From Syntrophomonas sp. UBA5314 (lineage in GTDB: Bacteria > Bacillota > Syntrophomonadia > Syntrophomonadales > Syntrophomonadaceae), in assembly GCA_002410325.1 (NCBI GenBank), contig DHRK01000001.1:1-64000 (forward strand): DNA of 64,000 bases, written 5' to 3'. The notes beneath the pieces are model-generated. The model was not told the DNA's origin and made no database searches. It worked only from the letters and a program-made list of their open reading frames with translations. Both the position numbers and the translations under genes were made by a program. Shown here in pieces: positions 9,477 to 19,378 of the stretch. The stretch's first letter is position 1; every line of letters starts with the position of its first letter.

Positions 9477-9502
9477 TTGCCGGCTCTATATCTCTTTTTT
9501 TA
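9477..9502 (-). promoter_or_regulatory. Possible sigma-D (flagellar) promoter of the chemoreceptor operon
   Basis: On the minus strand TAAA, 14 bases, then GCCGGCAA resembles the motility promoter consensus TAAA-N15-GCCGATAA with 6 of 8 matches in the -10. It lies about 70 bases upstream of the receptor start. Plausible in context but only moderately matched. Confidence 0.4.
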
Positions 9503-9509
9503 TTTAATC

Positions 9510-10500
9510 GAAGAAGCCGGTGGGTTGCTTGATATTTATGCAAAACCACGCATAATTACATAAAGCGTTAATAATAAGTAATTGCACTACAATGATGCAT
9601 GATTGTTTACCGGAAATAACTTCGCTATCAACTTACGGTATGCTTAGCTGACCCAATAAATCTAAATATTTTCTTCTATATAGTCAGGAATAAGCATTTT
9701 ATCTTGCCGATGGTGCGAAATACCTTTTATAACTGTTTATAACATTTGCTATGGAGAAACAATTTAATGTTCGCCTAAAAATCATGGAATGAGGCAGGTT
9801 AAAAGGGGGAGGAAAGAATTTTAGGCCATTTGTCGAATATAATCGATAAATAGCCTAATTTAACTAGATGATGAAGAGCAGGTGACGCCCGGGCTTTTTA
9901 AGAATACCTTTGTTGCAACGATGGCGGCAGGATGATTGCCAAAACGCTGGAGCAAAATAGCCTTGACTCAAGAAGAAGGATTATTATTCTTTTCGTAGAA
10001 GGGATATTAATACAGAAATGCGATACACGATACACCATTCTTTACTTACACGCCAGGAACGTCCATCTAAGCGACGCACAACATTTTAGCAGTCGCACGA
10101 GACACGAAAAGCCTAATTGAAAGCCTGATACGATTTCTCTGCTGAAACATTGGCAATCTGTCAACAGGAATTTTTCCAGACCTGATTTATAATGACTGAC
10201 AAGGCATCGATATTCATTATCGCTGCCTCATTAGCAACCGGTTAAGCGAGTGCCCTTGAGCGCCCCATAAGGTATCGAAGGAACTCGTTTTGTTGTGAGT
10301 GAAGAGTCTCTGGTCTTCGATAAGATGCAGGTAGTCAGTTGGAGGAGAAAATTTCTAAACGCATAGGCCTTGAGATAAGTAAACCAGGAGTAATAAGTCG
10401 TCAAGGCAGGAGATTGAACTGTAAAGGGCGCTGATTAGTTGAAAAGATGGGGGGGAAAATAATAACTGCAACAGGACTGGTGAGATTTCAATGAAAGAGG
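9510..10500. other. Long intergenic region with no recognised gene
   Basis: Nearly 1 kb between divergent operons. Short open frames (for example 9932-10120) have no ribosome site or protein-like composition. No RNA gene, repeat or complete promoter was recognised; it may hold a decayed gene or the acyl-CoA dehydrogenase control region. Confidence 0.35.
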
Positions 10501-10507
10501 TGTATTT

Positions 10508-11647
10508 ATGGATTTCAAGCTTTCGGAAGAACAGGAACTGATCAGGTCAAATGCGCGCGAGTTCGCTGTAAAGTATATCGAACCCGTAGCCGCGGAAATC
10601 GATCAAAACAGCCGCCAACCGGCCGAAATTTTTGAGAAACTGGCGGGACTGGATATGATGGGTATTTCTTATCCCACCGAATACGGCGGCGGGGGAGCGG
10701 AATTCCTTACCACCATGCTGGTCACTGAAGAATTGGCCCGCTCCTGCGCCAGCACCGGGTTTCTTCATGGCTATAGCTATGGCCTGATCGGACACCCCAT
10801 ACTTACCTTTGGCAATGAAGAACAGAAGAAAAAGTGGATGCCGGGTCTGGCCGCCGGCCAGCTGGTAGGCGCCTTTTCCCTGACTGAACCGGGCGCCGGA
10901 ACCGATGTCAGCTCGGCCACCAGTGTAGCGGTAAAGAACGGCAATGAATATATCTTGAATGGAACCAAGACTTTTATCACCAACGCCATTATCGCAGATG
11001 TCTTCGTGGCTTTCGCCTATACCGATCCCTCGGCCGGCCCCAAAGGAATGAGCGCCTTCCTTGTTCCCAAAGGAAGTCCGGGACTTATTGTCGGCAAGCA
11101 CTTCAATAAGATGGGAGTCCGGGGCTCCCAGACCTCTGAAGTTGTATTCAAAGACTGCGTGGTACCGGCTGACTGCCTGCTGGGTAAGGAAGGAGACGGA
11201 TTCAAGATCGCCATGAGCGCGCTTGATGTGGGCCGTATAGGCATTGCCGCCATGTCCACCGGCATCGCCCAGGCCTGCCTGGATGAATCGGTTAGTTATT
11301 CGAAGCAACGGGTTCAGTTTAAAAAACCTATAGCCAGTCAGCAGGCCATTCAGTGGTTTATCGCCGATATGGCCACCGATATTGACGCGGCCCGCTACTT
11401 CTATATGTACGCCGCCTGGGTGAAGGACCAGGGCAAACCATTCAGCCTGGCCGCATCCAAGGCCAAGCTGTTTTGCTCCGAATGCGCAGCCCGGCACTCC
11501 ACCAAAGCAGTGCAGATCCAGGGCGGTTACGGGTTCATGACCGGGGCCAAGGTTGAGCGCCTCTACCGCGACGTCAAGTTGGCCGAAATAGGTGAAGGCA
11601 CATCCGAAGCCCAGCGCATGATCATAGCGGGTGCGACGCTTCGCTAA
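10508..11647 (+). CDS. Acyl-CoA dehydrogenase
   Basis: A 379-residue FAD enzyme introducing the alpha-beta double bond in acyl-CoA. The N-terminal helical domain runs to about residue 115, followed by the beta domain with AFSLTEPGAGTDVSS (flavin and substrate contact) and the C-terminal helical domain. It ends in EIGEGTSEAQRMIIAG, where the Glu of GEGTSE corresponds to the catalytic base of short- and medium-chain enzymes. Length is typical. AGAGGTG precedes the ATG. A MaoC-like gene follows 75 bases later, so the pair probably acts on one acyl-CoA pathway. Chain-length preference cannot be read; no electron-transfer flavoprotein genes are nearby. Confidence 0.93.
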   Translation: MDFKLSEEQELIRSNAREFAVKYIEPVAAEIDQNSRQPAEIFEKLAGLDMMGISYPTEYGGGGAEFLTTMLVTEELARSCASTGFLHGYSYGLIGHPILTFGNEEQKKKWMPGLAAGQLVGAFSLTEPGAGTDVSSATSVAVKNGNEYILNGTKTFITNAIIADVFVAFAYTDPSAGPKGMSAFLVPKGSPGLIVGKHFNKMGVRGSQTSEVVFKDCVVPADCLLGKEGDGFKIAMSALDVGRIGIAAMSTGIAQACLDESVSYSKQRVQFKKPIASQQAIQWFIADMATDIDAARYFYMYAAWVKDQGKPFSLAASKAKLFCSECAARHSTKAVQIQGGYGFMTGAKVERLYRDVKLAEIGEGTSEAQRMIIAGATLR

Positions 11648-11722
11648 ATTGCCTGCCAATGGTTCACAGCCCCTTTGCGGGGAGGGGCAGGAATAACGAT
11701 GGAGAAAAAGGAGGAGAGAAGT

Positions 11723-12178
11723 ATGAGTACTATCGAGGCTGGTCAAAAGATACCCACCCGGGTTCGCCGGACGCTTGATGTGGGTGATTTTTCTATTCTT
11801 CACCAACTGACCTGGTTCAATATGGCAGTACACAGTGATTCGGAATATGCCAAGGGAACCTGGTTCAAGGAACGTTCCCTGGCCGGGCCGATTATCTTTG
11901 TGGTTGCCGACGGGCTGGTCCATAATGCCGATACCATCGCCGAGTTCGTGGGAAATGCCGGGTATGAAATCTATGCCTATATCGGGGTTGACAATGTAAA
12001 AATCACCAAGCCGGTGCTCTTCGGCGACACTCTCAGAGCAGATGCGGAAGTGGTCGATTTTCGTCCCACCAAGAACCCCAAGATGAGCCTGTTTCTATAT
12101 CAGAACCGCACCTATAACCAGCGCAATGAGCAGGTCATTGAGTATACTACCACCATGATGGTTCAGAAAAAGGATTAA
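11723..12178 (+). CDS. MaoC-like hotdog-fold protein
   Basis: A 151-residue protein with a hotdog-type pattern seen in MaoC-family hydratases (SLAGPIIFVVADGLV for the central helix, VDNVKITKPVLFGDTLRADAEV for the following strands). The family hydrates enoyl-CoA or acts on thioesters. The start at 11723 is set by AAGGAGG eight bases upstream; the frame stays open further upstream without a site. It follows acyl-CoA dehydrogenase and may perform the next step. The usual Asp/His hydratase pair is not clear here, so activity is uncertain. Confidence 0.75.
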   Translation: MSTIEAGQKIPTRVRRTLDVGDFSILHQLTWFNMAVHSDSEYAKGTWFKERSLAGPIIFVVADGLVHNADTIAEFVGNAGYEIYAYIGVDNVKITKPVLFGDTLRADAEVVDFRPTKNPKMSLFLYQNRTYNQRNEQVIEYTTTMMVQKKD

Positions 12179-12221
12179 AAAATAAACAATTTTCCCCGCA
12201 GTTCAGTCAGCAGGAAGAGAG

Positions 12222-12279
12222 GCCGCAGTGGATATCCATCCGAAGGGCATGGGATGTCCGCCTGCGGCTTATATTTTTT
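12222..12279 (+). terminator. Rho-independent terminator
   Basis: GCCGCAG pairs with CTGCGGC, with further pairing of GGATATCC-like bases inside, followed by TTATATTTTTT. It closes the acyl-CoA dehydrogenase/MaoC operon. Confidence 0.8.
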
Positions 12280-12411
12280 AGCAAATAAAATAGAAAAACG
12301 AGGAAGTTAAACTATGATTTTGAAGCGGCTGCAAAAATCATTCAGTATAGAAACCTCAGATAGAAAAATACTATTAACGAACTGATTAATTATTGAAGGG
12401 AGGAAAAAATA

Positions 12412-12561
12412 GTGCCGAAAAAGGGTGCGAAAGATACCAAGAATAAAAGCCGTTCGGTTATAAAAAATACACAGGACAACAAATGCCCCCAAAAAGAGGA
12501 AGATAACTGCCTGGTGCCAGGTGTTTATGGAGACTCTGATCCGATAGGCGGCGGGGGCTGA
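12412..12561 (+). CDS. Small 49-residue protein, Lys-rich then Gly-ending
   Basis: A GTG-started frame with an excellent GGGAGG ribosome site seven bases upstream and its own terminator 60 bases downstream. The product is strongly basic at the N-terminus (PKKGAKDTKNKSR), has two cysteines nine residues apart, turns acidic, and ends DPIGGGG. No family is recognised. The site, terminator and isolated position between two other transcription units support a real gene for a small peptide. It overlaps a spurious minus-strand frame. Confidence 0.55.
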   Translation: MPKKGAKDTKNKSRSVIKNTQDNKCPQKEEDNCLVPGVYGDSDPIGGGG

Positions 12562-12622
12562 TAATGGTTTATTCATTAACTGGGCAGCTCCTGCTAACAG
12601 TGAATTAAGAGTGTTGTTCGAT

Positions 12623-12656
12623 AAAAGGACTGGGTTTTACCGGTCCTTTTGATTTT
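12623..12656 (+). terminator. Rho-independent terminator of the small gene
   Basis: AAAAGGAC and GTCCTTTT pair across a loop containing GGGTTTTACC, followed by GATTTTCT. It lies 60 bases after the small gene's stop codon. Confidence 0.7.
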
Positions 12657-12800
12657 CTAGAAGCTGAGATGGCAATTAAGAGATTTTAAGAATTTTGTCG
12701 ATGTATAGATTATAGGATTGATAAGAAAATTAGGATCTCCTACTACCCTTAACCATTGGTTTAGCCACCAAAAGCAGATTTCGTTTTAGGAGGTAATCTT

Positions 12801-15260
12801 TTGCGGGATGAGGAGAAGAGCAAAGAGCAACTTATAAATGAACCGCTAGTATTGCGGCAGGGAATTACTGAACTGGAAGCCTCCCGCCGGTATGACTGGG
12901 GTCAATTTCATAAACAATTAACAGCAGCCGGTAAAACATGGAATTATAAGATCTCTGATCTGTTAGACATTCCCCTTCTGCAACAGATGTTTGCCTCCTT
13001 TTTTAACCTTACCGGGATAATGCATGCCGTTCTCGATGCTGATAACAATATTCTGAGCAGCATTGGCTGGCAGGATATCTGCACTAAATTTCACCGCAGC
13101 TGTCCCCGGACCGAATGCCGTTGCCGGCAGAGCGACAGCTACATAGCCAGCCATTTGCATGATGGACCGTATACTGGTTACAAATGTTTAAATGGACTGA
13201 TAGATTACGCAACCCCCATCGTAGTGGAAGGGAAACATCTTGGCACCATTTTTATGGGCCAGTTGCTGCACGAACCACCCGATGAGGATTTTTTCCGGCG
13301 GCAGGCCCGTGAATTCGGCTTCGACGAAACAGCGTATATTGAAGCGCTTCGTAAAGTAAATATTGTTCCGGAAGACCAGGTAAAATCGATCGTAGAATTC
13401 TATGCAAAGCTGGGACAGGTTTTGGCGTCGACCGGCCTTAAACGACTGCGCCAGATAGAGATGGCGGAAAAGAAATTCTCTACGGCGTTTCAATGCAATC
13501 CCGATCCCATAACCATTACCTCTTTAAAAGACGGATACTATGTTGAAGTAAATGACGCCTGGGTAAAAGCTACCGGTTATGAACGGAATGAAGGCATCGG
13601 ACGTTCTGCAGTGGAGATGGGGATCTGGGTAACTTCTGAAGAACGCGAGACCATGTTGAAACATTTCCGGGAACATGGCTATATTCGAGATTTTGAGGCC
13701 AAATTCCGGACAAAGTGGGGAGAAATAGGCATTTTCCTGGTTTCCGCCGAGATCATCGATATCGACGGGACCGAGCATTTACTCTGCGTGCACAAGGAGG
13801 TTACCAAAAGCAAACGGGCTGAAGAAGCGCTGCGTTTGTCTGAAGAAAAATTCTCCAAAGCCTTTAATGCCAGCCCTACCTGTATATCCATATCATCCCT
13901 GGAAGAAGGGCGGTACCTGGCCGTAAACGATAGCTTCTGCCGCATCGTCGGTTACAGTAAAGAAGAAATAGCGGGCAGAACTGCGCTGGAGTCGGGTTTC
14001 TGGTTCGACCCGGCTGATCGGCTGAAGGTGAAGGAGAGAATCTTCAAGAGGGAGCCGGTGCGCGATCTGGAAATCAGCTTTCGGAGAAAATTGGGAGAAC
14101 TGCGCCGGGGGTTATTTTCAGCCGAGGGGATTGATATTGACGGTCAAGCCTGCCTGCTCAGTATTATTACGGATATAACGGAACGCAAACGGGATGAAGA
14201 GAAGATAAGATATCTGAGTTTTCATGATAAATTGACCGGTCTATATAACCGGGCTTTCTTTGAGGAGGCGCTAAAGCGTATTGATAAGGAACGCCAGCTG
14301 CCGATAAGCGTTATCATGGGGGATGTAAATGGTCTGAAGCTGGTTAATGACGCCCTGGGACATTTAGAAGGTGATGCGCTATTAAAAGCGGTAACCGCTA
14401 TCCTGAAAAGCTCATGCCGTGAAGAAGATATCATAGCTCGTTGGGGCGGCGATGAGTTCATCATACTCCTGCCGGCTTGTTCGTATCAGGATGCCTTAAG
14501 AATCCTGGAGAGAATAAAGGAAAACTGCAAACGGGGTTATATATTTCCGATAGAAACAAGCATATCTCTGGGACTGGCGACCAAACAATATATCGACCAG
14601 GATATTGAGTACATCATAAAAGAAGCCGAGGATAAAATGTACCGCCACAAATTACTGGAGGACAAAAGCACTCGAAGTTCTTTTATTACCTCGCTGCAAA
14701 CGGCTCTATGGACAAGGGACAATGAGACTGAAGAGCACTGCCAGCGCATGCAGGAGATGGCGCTCAAGATCGGAAAGTCGGTCGGACTTCCAGACAGTGA
14801 GTTGGATAATTTGAAACTCCTGGCCACCCTGCACGATATAGGCAAGATAGCCATACCGAACAGCATCCTGGGCAAAGAAGAAAAGCTCACCAGCGAAGAA
14901 TGGGAAACGGTAAAGAAACACGCCGAGATAGGCTATCGCATTGCTCTCAGCTCGCCGGATATGGCCCCTATTGCCGAAGCCATCTTGCATCACCATGAAC
15001 GCTGGGATGGTCAGGGCTATCCCCTGGGGTTAAAAGGCGAGAAAATACCCTTTATATCAAGAATTATTGCCATTGCCGATACCTGTGACGTCATGTTCAA
15101 CGGACGCTCCTATCAGAAGGGCGTAGGAATAGAAGAAATTAAGGCCGAACTCCTGAGATGCGCGGGGAGTCAATTTGATCCCGGCCTGATTAAAACAGCC
15201 CTAGAGATGTTGGATGACAAATACCGGGTGTCGGTTATGCCGATTAACTTCATATGTTAA
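12801..15260 (+). CDS. PocR-PAS-PAS-GGDEF-HD-GYP cyclic-di-GMP protein
   Basis: An 819-residue soluble signalling protein. A PocR ligand-binding domain (about residues 28-200, with Cys-rich CPRTECRCRQ and YKCLNGLIDYATPI) is followed by two PAS domains (about 225-345 and 350-465). A GGDEF domain has the intact motif GGDEF near residue 548, with the inhibitory RxxD site (REED) five residues before it. A C-terminal HD-GYP-type domain has HDIGK near 678, then HHERWDGQGYP. It could both make and break cyclic-di-GMP. The TTG start is set by AGGAGG six bases upstream. Its C-terminal half is very similar to the protein at 61167-63425. PocR domains bind small ligands such as propanediol; the ligand here is unknown. 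Confidence 0.9.
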   Translation: MRDEEKSKEQLINEPLVLRQGITELEASRRYDWGQFHKQLTAAGKTWNYKISDLLDIPLLQQMFASFFNLTGIMHAVLDADNNILSSIGWQDICTKFHRSCPRTECRCRQSDSYIASHLHDGPYTGYKCLNGLIDYATPIVVEGKHLGTIFMGQLLHEPPDEDFFRRQAREFGFDETAYIEALRKVNIVPEDQVKSIVEFYAKLGQVLASTGLKRLRQIEMAEKKFSTAFQCNPDPITITSLKDGYYVEVNDAWVKATGYERNEGIGRSAVEMGIWVTSEERETMLKHFREHGYIRDFEAKFRTKWGEIGIFLVSAEIIDIDGTEHLLCVHKEVTKSKRAEEALRLSEEKFSKAFNASPTCISISSLEEGRYLAVNDSFCRIVGYSKEEIAGRTALESGFWFDPADRLKVKERIFKREPVRDLEISFRRKLGELRRGLFSAEGIDIDGQACLLSIITDITERKRDEEKIRYLSFHDKLTGLYNRAFFEEALKRIDKERQLPISVIMGDVNGLKLVNDALGHLEGDALLKAVTAILKSSCREEDIIARWGGDEFIILLPACSYQDALRILERIKENCKRGYIFPIETSISLGLATKQYIDQDIEYIIKEAEDKMYRHKLLEDKSTRSSFITSLQTALWTRDNETEEHCQRMQEMALKIGKSVGLPDSELDNLKLLATLHDIGKIAIPNSILGKEEKLTSEEWETVKKHAEIGYRIALSSPDMAPIAEAILHHHERWDGQGYPLGLKGEKIPFISRIIAIADTCDVMFNGRSYQKGVGIEEIKAELLRCAGSQFDPGLIKTALEMLDDKYRVSVMPINFIC

Positions 15261-15419
15261 AATTTACTACCTAACCAGGACCTTTATTTACTATATAATC
15301 AATTTGCGGTCGTATTAATATTCAAGCAATAAATAAGAGCTAAACAGCAGAACGTAATGCCTCTTATTGTGAATATATTCACGCAGCTTCTGCCAACGGG
15401 TTGCCGGGGGGTAAAAAAT

Positions 15420-18092
15420 ATGGAAAACCTTATAGAAATCATAGGAATCAACGAAGAGAACTGTACCAATTGCCATCAGTGCATCGCTGTGTGCCCGGTA
15501 AAAATATGCAGTAACGGCAGCGGTGAGGTCATCAAGTTCAACAACGATCTATGTATAGGATGCGGCCGCTGCATCGAGGCCTGCATTAAAAGCCACGGAG
15601 GAATCATAGAAAAGAGCGCCCGTTTTGCCATTGATGATGTTAAAGACGTTGATGCGGCTTTGTCTGATGACCATGAAATTGTGGCGCTGGTCGCGCCTTC
15701 GGCAGCCGGTAACTTTCCTATTAAAAAATTGATTGCGGCCTTAAAGCGCTTGGGGATCAAGAAAGTATATGATGTATCATTGGGGGCGGAAATTACTATA
15801 GCCTGTTATCATGAGGCCATTATTAAGCAAAGGGCCAAGACCCCCTTGATAGCTACACCATGCCCGGCCGTGGTCAGTTACATTGAATTGAATCATCCCC
15901 GGTTAATGGAATACCTGGCTCCCATCGGCAGCCCGGTTTACAACCTGGCGGTTTATGTTCGCTCTTTGCATCCCGATGCCGAGCTGGCGTTCATTTCGCC
16001 ATGTCTGGCCAAGCGAAGAGAGTTCCGGGACAGCGGAATGGTAAAATATAATGTTACTTTCCAGTCTATCCACAGAATGCTGCGGCAAAACCATATCAAT
16101 ATAGACGAAATGCCGGACGGGGAGTTTGACAATATCGTTTCGGCAGGAATATCAGCGAATTTTTCTACTCCGGGGGGCCTGAAAGAGTCATATCTATATC
16201 ACTACCCCGACACCCCGGCAAGTTCTATCGCCAGGGTGGAAGGACCGCTCGTTTTTGACAGATACCTGCGCAAACTGGAACGTTCCATTGAGAAGGGCCA
16301 TAAGCCCCTGCCTCTTATGGTGGATATCCTGGCCTGTGAAAAGGGATGTAATATGGGAGTTGGATGTATTAGGAAATACATCGACGAAGTGGAATATGAG
16401 GTTGCTATTAGAGCGGAGCAGGGGATAGAAAACGACAAGCAGTCTCAGCAGCTGGCAACGTTTTTGGCGGAGCTTTTGCGTAAATACAGCTTTGAATACA
16501 GCAAGTACCGTGATTTATCAGTCCTAAACCAGCTTAGTATCCCGACCGAAAGCGAATTGCAGGCTATTTATACTGATATGCACAAGGTGGAAGAAAAGGA
16601 CTTCAGGAATTGTGCGGCTTGCGGTTATAACTCATGTTACCATATGGCGGTAGCCGTTTTTAACAAGTTAAATAAGGTTGAAAACTGCCATCTATACCAG
16701 GAAAAGCAACTGCGGATAGAACAACAGGCCCTGATGAATATACACGAGGAACTGGCCAATGTCTTTGATACCATGTCCGACGGGGTTATCGTTGTAAACA
16801 TGGAGGGAAGGGTTTCCCAGGCCAATCCGGCGGCTAAAAATATCATCGGTTATTCCGATGAAGCACTGATCGGGGTCTATGTTGTCGATTTGTTCAGCGG
16901 CCAAGCGCCTAAAACCCTGAATTTGCTGCAGACCGGGGAATCGTTTAACGATCGGGAGATTTTTCTGGATGGGATGCGGGGCAAGATTCATGCGGCCGCG
17001 TCGGGAATACCCGTTTTTAACGAAAAGAAGCAGGTCGTCGGGGCGGCTATCATTTTAAGGCCGATAGCTCAGGTCCAGCGCCTGGTTAATAAATTTACCG
17101 GAGCTCAGGCCAGTTTTACCTTTGATTCAATCATTGGCGAAGATAAACAGTTAAAAAGATCCATTAAGATGGCCATGAAGGCCGGGGCCAATGACGCTAC
17201 GGTCCTTTTACAGGCCGAAAGCGGAACCGGTAAGGAGATGTTTGCCCAGGCTATTCACAATTTCAGTGAGCGGAGTGACGGACCCTTTGTGGCCATCAAT
17301 TGTGCCGCCCTCCCCAGAGAGTTGGTAGGCAGTGAGCTGTTCGGATATGTAGAAGGAGCTTTTACGGGGGCCAGACGCGGAGGGAGACCCGGTAAGTTCG
17401 AACTGGCCAATAAAGGAACCCTTTTCTTAGACGAAATAGGAGATATGCCCCTGGAGCAGCAGGCCATTTTATTGCGGGCTTTGCAGGAGAAGGCTATTTT
17501 GAGGGTGGGGGGCGAAAGCCCCATCCAGGTTGATGTGAGAATCATTGCCGCCACCAACCAGGACCTGCCCGGCCTGATCGAGCAAAAAAGATTCAGGGCG
17601 GATCTTTACTATCGGCTTAATGTGGTTCAGATTAAGATTCCGCCTTTGAAGGAAAGGCGCAAGGATATCAATCTGCTGTTTGACTATTTTTTAAAGGAAA
17701 TGTCAACCCGTTTAAACCGGCATCTGACCGGCGTTGACCCGGTGGTATTGAATTATCTGGAATCCTATGATTGGCCGGGAAATATCCGGGAACTGCAAAA
17801 CGTGGTGGAAAGAATTCTTCTGGTTAGCGAAGATGGTTTTATCACCAAGGAACATCTTCCCCGGGAAATTATTAAAACAGCCAGGGAAGCAAGCGGAGAC
17901 GAAGCTCAATCCCATGATCCGTGGTTGTCAAACCGGGATATGCGTAAAAAATATGCCCTGGAACAGGAGCGGGAACAGATCCTTAAAGCGCTGGATGATC
18001 AAGGAGGGAATATCAGCAAGGCGGCTGCCTCTCTGGGCATATCACGCAGCACCTTATATAGGAAGATGAAGGGCTATTATATTACTAACTAG
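15420..18092 (+). CDS. [FeFe]-hydrogenase-like sensor fused to a sigma-54 activator
   Basis: An 890-residue regulator. N-terminal 2[4Fe-4S] ferredoxin cysteines (CTNCHQC, CIGCGRC) lead into an [FeFe]-hydrogenase catalytic-like domain that keeps cysteines in all three H-cluster loops (ATPCPAVV near 146, SPCLAK near 193, [12 protein letters not shown] near 305). A further four-cysteine iron-sulfur motif (CAACGYNSC, near 398) and a PAS domain (about 440-550) follow. The sigma-54 AAA+ domain has Walker A ESGTGKE and the GAFTGA loop near 645, and a Fis-type helix-turn-helix ends the chain. It probably senses hydrogen or redox state and activates sigma-54 promoters. The start at 15420 (MENLIE) is preferred over an ATG at 15357, which lacks a site. 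A sigma-54 promoter lies 545 bases downstream. Confidence 0.92.
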   Translation: MENLIEIIGINEENCTNCHQCIAVCPVKICSNGSGEVIKFNNDLCIGCGRCIEACIKSHGGIIEKSARFAIDDVKDVDAALSDDHEIVALVAPSAAGNFPIKKLIAALKRLGIKKVYDVSLGAEITIACYHEAIIKQRAKTPLIATPCPAVVSYIELNHPRLMEYLAPIGSPVYNLAVYVRSLHPDAELAFISPCLAKRREFRDSGMVKYNVTFQSIHRMLRQNHINIDEMPDGEFDNIVSAGISANFSTPGGLKESYLYHYPDTPASSIARVEGPLVFDRYLRKLERSIEKGHKPLPLMVDILACEKGCNMGVGCIRKYIDEVEYEVAIRAEQGIENDKQSQQLATFLAELLRKYSFEYSKYRDLSVLNQLSIPTESELQAIYTDMHKVEEKDFRNCAACGYNSCYHMAVAVFNKLNKVENCHLYQEKQLRIEQQALMNIHEELANVFDTMSDGVIVVNMEGRVSQANPAAKNIIGYSDEALIGVYVVDLFSGQAPKTLNLLQTGESFNDREIFLDGMRGKIHAAASGIPVFNEKKQVVGAAIILRPIAQVQRLVNKFTGAQASFTFDSIIGEDKQLKRSIKMAMKAGANDATVLLQAESGTGKEMFAQAIHNFSERSDGPFVAINCAALPRELVGSELFGYVEGAFTGARRGGRPGKFELANKGTLFLDEIGDMPLEQQAILLRALQEKAILRVGGESPIQVDVRIIAATNQDLPGLIEQKRFRADLYYRLNVVQIKIPPLKERRKDINLLFDYFLKEMSTRLNRHLTGVDPVVLNYLESYDWPGNIRELQNVVERILLVSEDGFITKEHLPREIIKTAREASGDEAQSHDPWLSNRDMRKKYALEQEREQILKALDDQGGNISKAAASLGISRSTLYRKMKGYYITN

Positions 18093-18482
18093 TTCCCCCT
18101 GAAAAAGTCAATTAGTGGCATGCGGTATGCATAAATATACCGTGACGCCGACGATATTTCGGCTAATGCCGATGGATCGAAAGACGAAGTCTTGAGCATC
18201 GGCCTCCCTACACTACGCATGGGCAATACCAGCTGCTCATCTCGCAGTTCCAGGGGTACAACGCCTATTCACATCCATGCGACGCCGACGATGTTTCGGC
18301 TAGTGCCGATGGATCGAAAGGCAGAACCTTGAGCATCGGCTTCAAAGGCGTTTCTCGCGGCGTCCATGCCGCTCGCCCCCTTATACTTCTTCGATTTCGC
18401 AGGGTATTGCCCCATGCTCCGCTAACGTCCGCTTGTATATTTATACATACAGCTATGCTGGGTAGGAGTTTTTCAGGGGGAC
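18093..18482. repeat. Palindromic element with inverted ends and a paired internal repeat
   Basis: About 390 bases bounded by TTCCCCCTGAAAAA on the left and its inverse TTTTTCAGGGGGA on the right. The similarity of the ends extends about 50 bases inward (GTATGCATAAATATAC against GTATGTATAAATATAC) and GGGCAATACC/GGTATTGCCC pair further in. Two 60-base direct copies (18144-18203 and 18281-18340) each form hairpins, GCCGA/TCGGC and GCCGATG/CATCGGC. No protein is encoded. It looks like a non-autonomous MITE-like element or structured RNA. Another end lies at base 1. Confidence 0.75.
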
Positions 18483-18496
18483 CTAACTAGACAGTT

Positions 18497-18545
18497 GTTC
18501 CAAAAGTGTCGCACCGGTGTCTGATGTCTGCGACACTTTTGGAAC
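18497..18545. repeat. Perfect 17-base inverted repeat, possible activator site
   Basis: GTTCCAAAAGTGTCGCA (18497-18513) and its exact complement (18529-18545) flank a 15-base loop. No T-tract follows. It lies 92-140 bases upstream of the sigma-54 promoter, the normal distance for an enhancer-type activator site, but could instead be a processing hairpin or repeat. Confidence 0.5.
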
Positions 18546-18582
18546 ATTGTATCACCTGCTGAAGATTTGGCATAGATATTTT

Positions 18583-18614
18583 GAAACGCCCCTAAATAGG
18601 GGCGTTTCTTTATT
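18583..18614 (+). terminator. Rho-independent terminator
   Basis: GAAACGCCCCTA and TAGGGGCGTTTC pair perfectly around AA, followed by TTTATT. It probably ends transcription from the sigma-54 activator gene and insulates the downstream promoter. Confidence 0.8.
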
Positions 18615-18636
18615 AATCATTTGGCTCTGCAACAAG

Positions 18637-18654
18637 TTGGCATGTTAATTGCAT
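18637..18654 (+). promoter_or_regulatory. Sigma-54 (-24/-12) promoter
   Basis: TTGGCATGTTAATTGCAT fits the sigma-54 consensus TTGGCAcg-N4-TTGCa with GG and GC at the required spacing. It lies 29 bases before the start of the next gene and 545 bases after the sigma-54 activator gene, which is the likely regulator. Confidence 0.85.
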
Positions 18655-18682
18655 TTGATTCAATGTAGATAGGAGGGTTTGC

Positions 18683-19357
18683 ATGAACGCAGTGGCCAGA
18701 ACCTTTGTCTCCGAAAATGAGGCAAATCTTAGTCCAGTTCCTGTTGCCCCCAGACAAGTTTACCAACTGGGATTGGATATCAACCGTTTAACTGAGAAAA
18801 TGTACCATTTGTTGAAAGCTAATGGATCTGGCATAAGCAGCAGGAACGACAAGTGGTTAATCTATAGTCGAAAGGAGGCGGAACTAATAAAAGAAAAATG
18901 CACTTACTTCCATAATTGCGAGTTGTATCACTATTATCTGTCTGGAGGTTTAATGGCCGTAAATTATGAAGAGCCGTTAGACAGTTCCGCGTTAAAAAGC
19001 AATATAGACTGGCTGTTGTTTAAACTACACCGCAATGTGGAAATTTGTGAAAGCTATGAAAAGGACGGAAATAAATTAAAAAGCTCTGAGATCTATAAGT
19101 TTATTAATACCATCAGGAACGATATCGGTAATTTTTACAAAAGCGCAGCGGCGCTTTATCCCCAGGGAGCTATCTATCAGGCGTTCATCACCCTGAATAA
19201 GCTGACGGTTCAGACGAATTGCAAGATGTTTAACAGCCTGCAATTGTTAAGAAAGGAAGATGCCGTAAAGGTGCAAGTTGAGGGCATAAGCGATTTTGTT
19301 GAAACATGCTTGCACAATATTAAAATGAAGGGATCGGCCAAACTGAAAATTGTTTAG
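18683..19357 (+). CDS. Unknown protein, sigma-54-controlled, 224 residues
   Basis: No family is recognised. The 224-residue product is soluble and mostly helical, with no signal peptide or membrane segment. Cysteines occur in KCTYFHNC (a C-x6-C pair near residue 75), and singly near 136, 189 and 212. The AGGAGG site and ATG are clear. It is first in a two-gene operon directly after a near-consensus sigma-54 promoter, and follows the hydrogenase-like activator gene. The context suggests a role in hydrogen or redox response. This is inference only. Confidence 0.75.
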   Translation: MNAVARTFVSENEANLSPVPVAPRQVYQLGLDINRLTEKMYHLLKANGSGISSRNDKWLIYSRKEAELIKEKCTYFHNCELYHYYLSGGLMAVNYEEPLDSSALKSNIDWLLFKLHRNVEICESYEKDGNKLKSSEIYKFINTIRNDIGNFYKSAAALYPQGAIYQAFITLNKLTVQTNCKMFNSLQLLRKEDAVKVQVEGISDFVETCLHNIKMKGSAKLKIV

Positions 19358-19378
19358 ATTTAATGGAGGTGCATTAAC

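Noticed and set aside
9932..10120. 62-residue open frame in the long gap
   Set aside because: No ribosome site, no recognisable pattern and it lies alone in a region without promoter evidence.
10547..11923. 458-residue minus-strand open frame opposite acyl-CoA dehydrogenase
   Set aside because: It is antisense to a clear enzyme gene and its composition is a mirror of that gene's codons.
12307..12576. 89-residue hydrophobic frame on the minus strand
   Set aside because: It overlaps the plus-strand 49-residue gene, which has a far better ribosome site and terminator.
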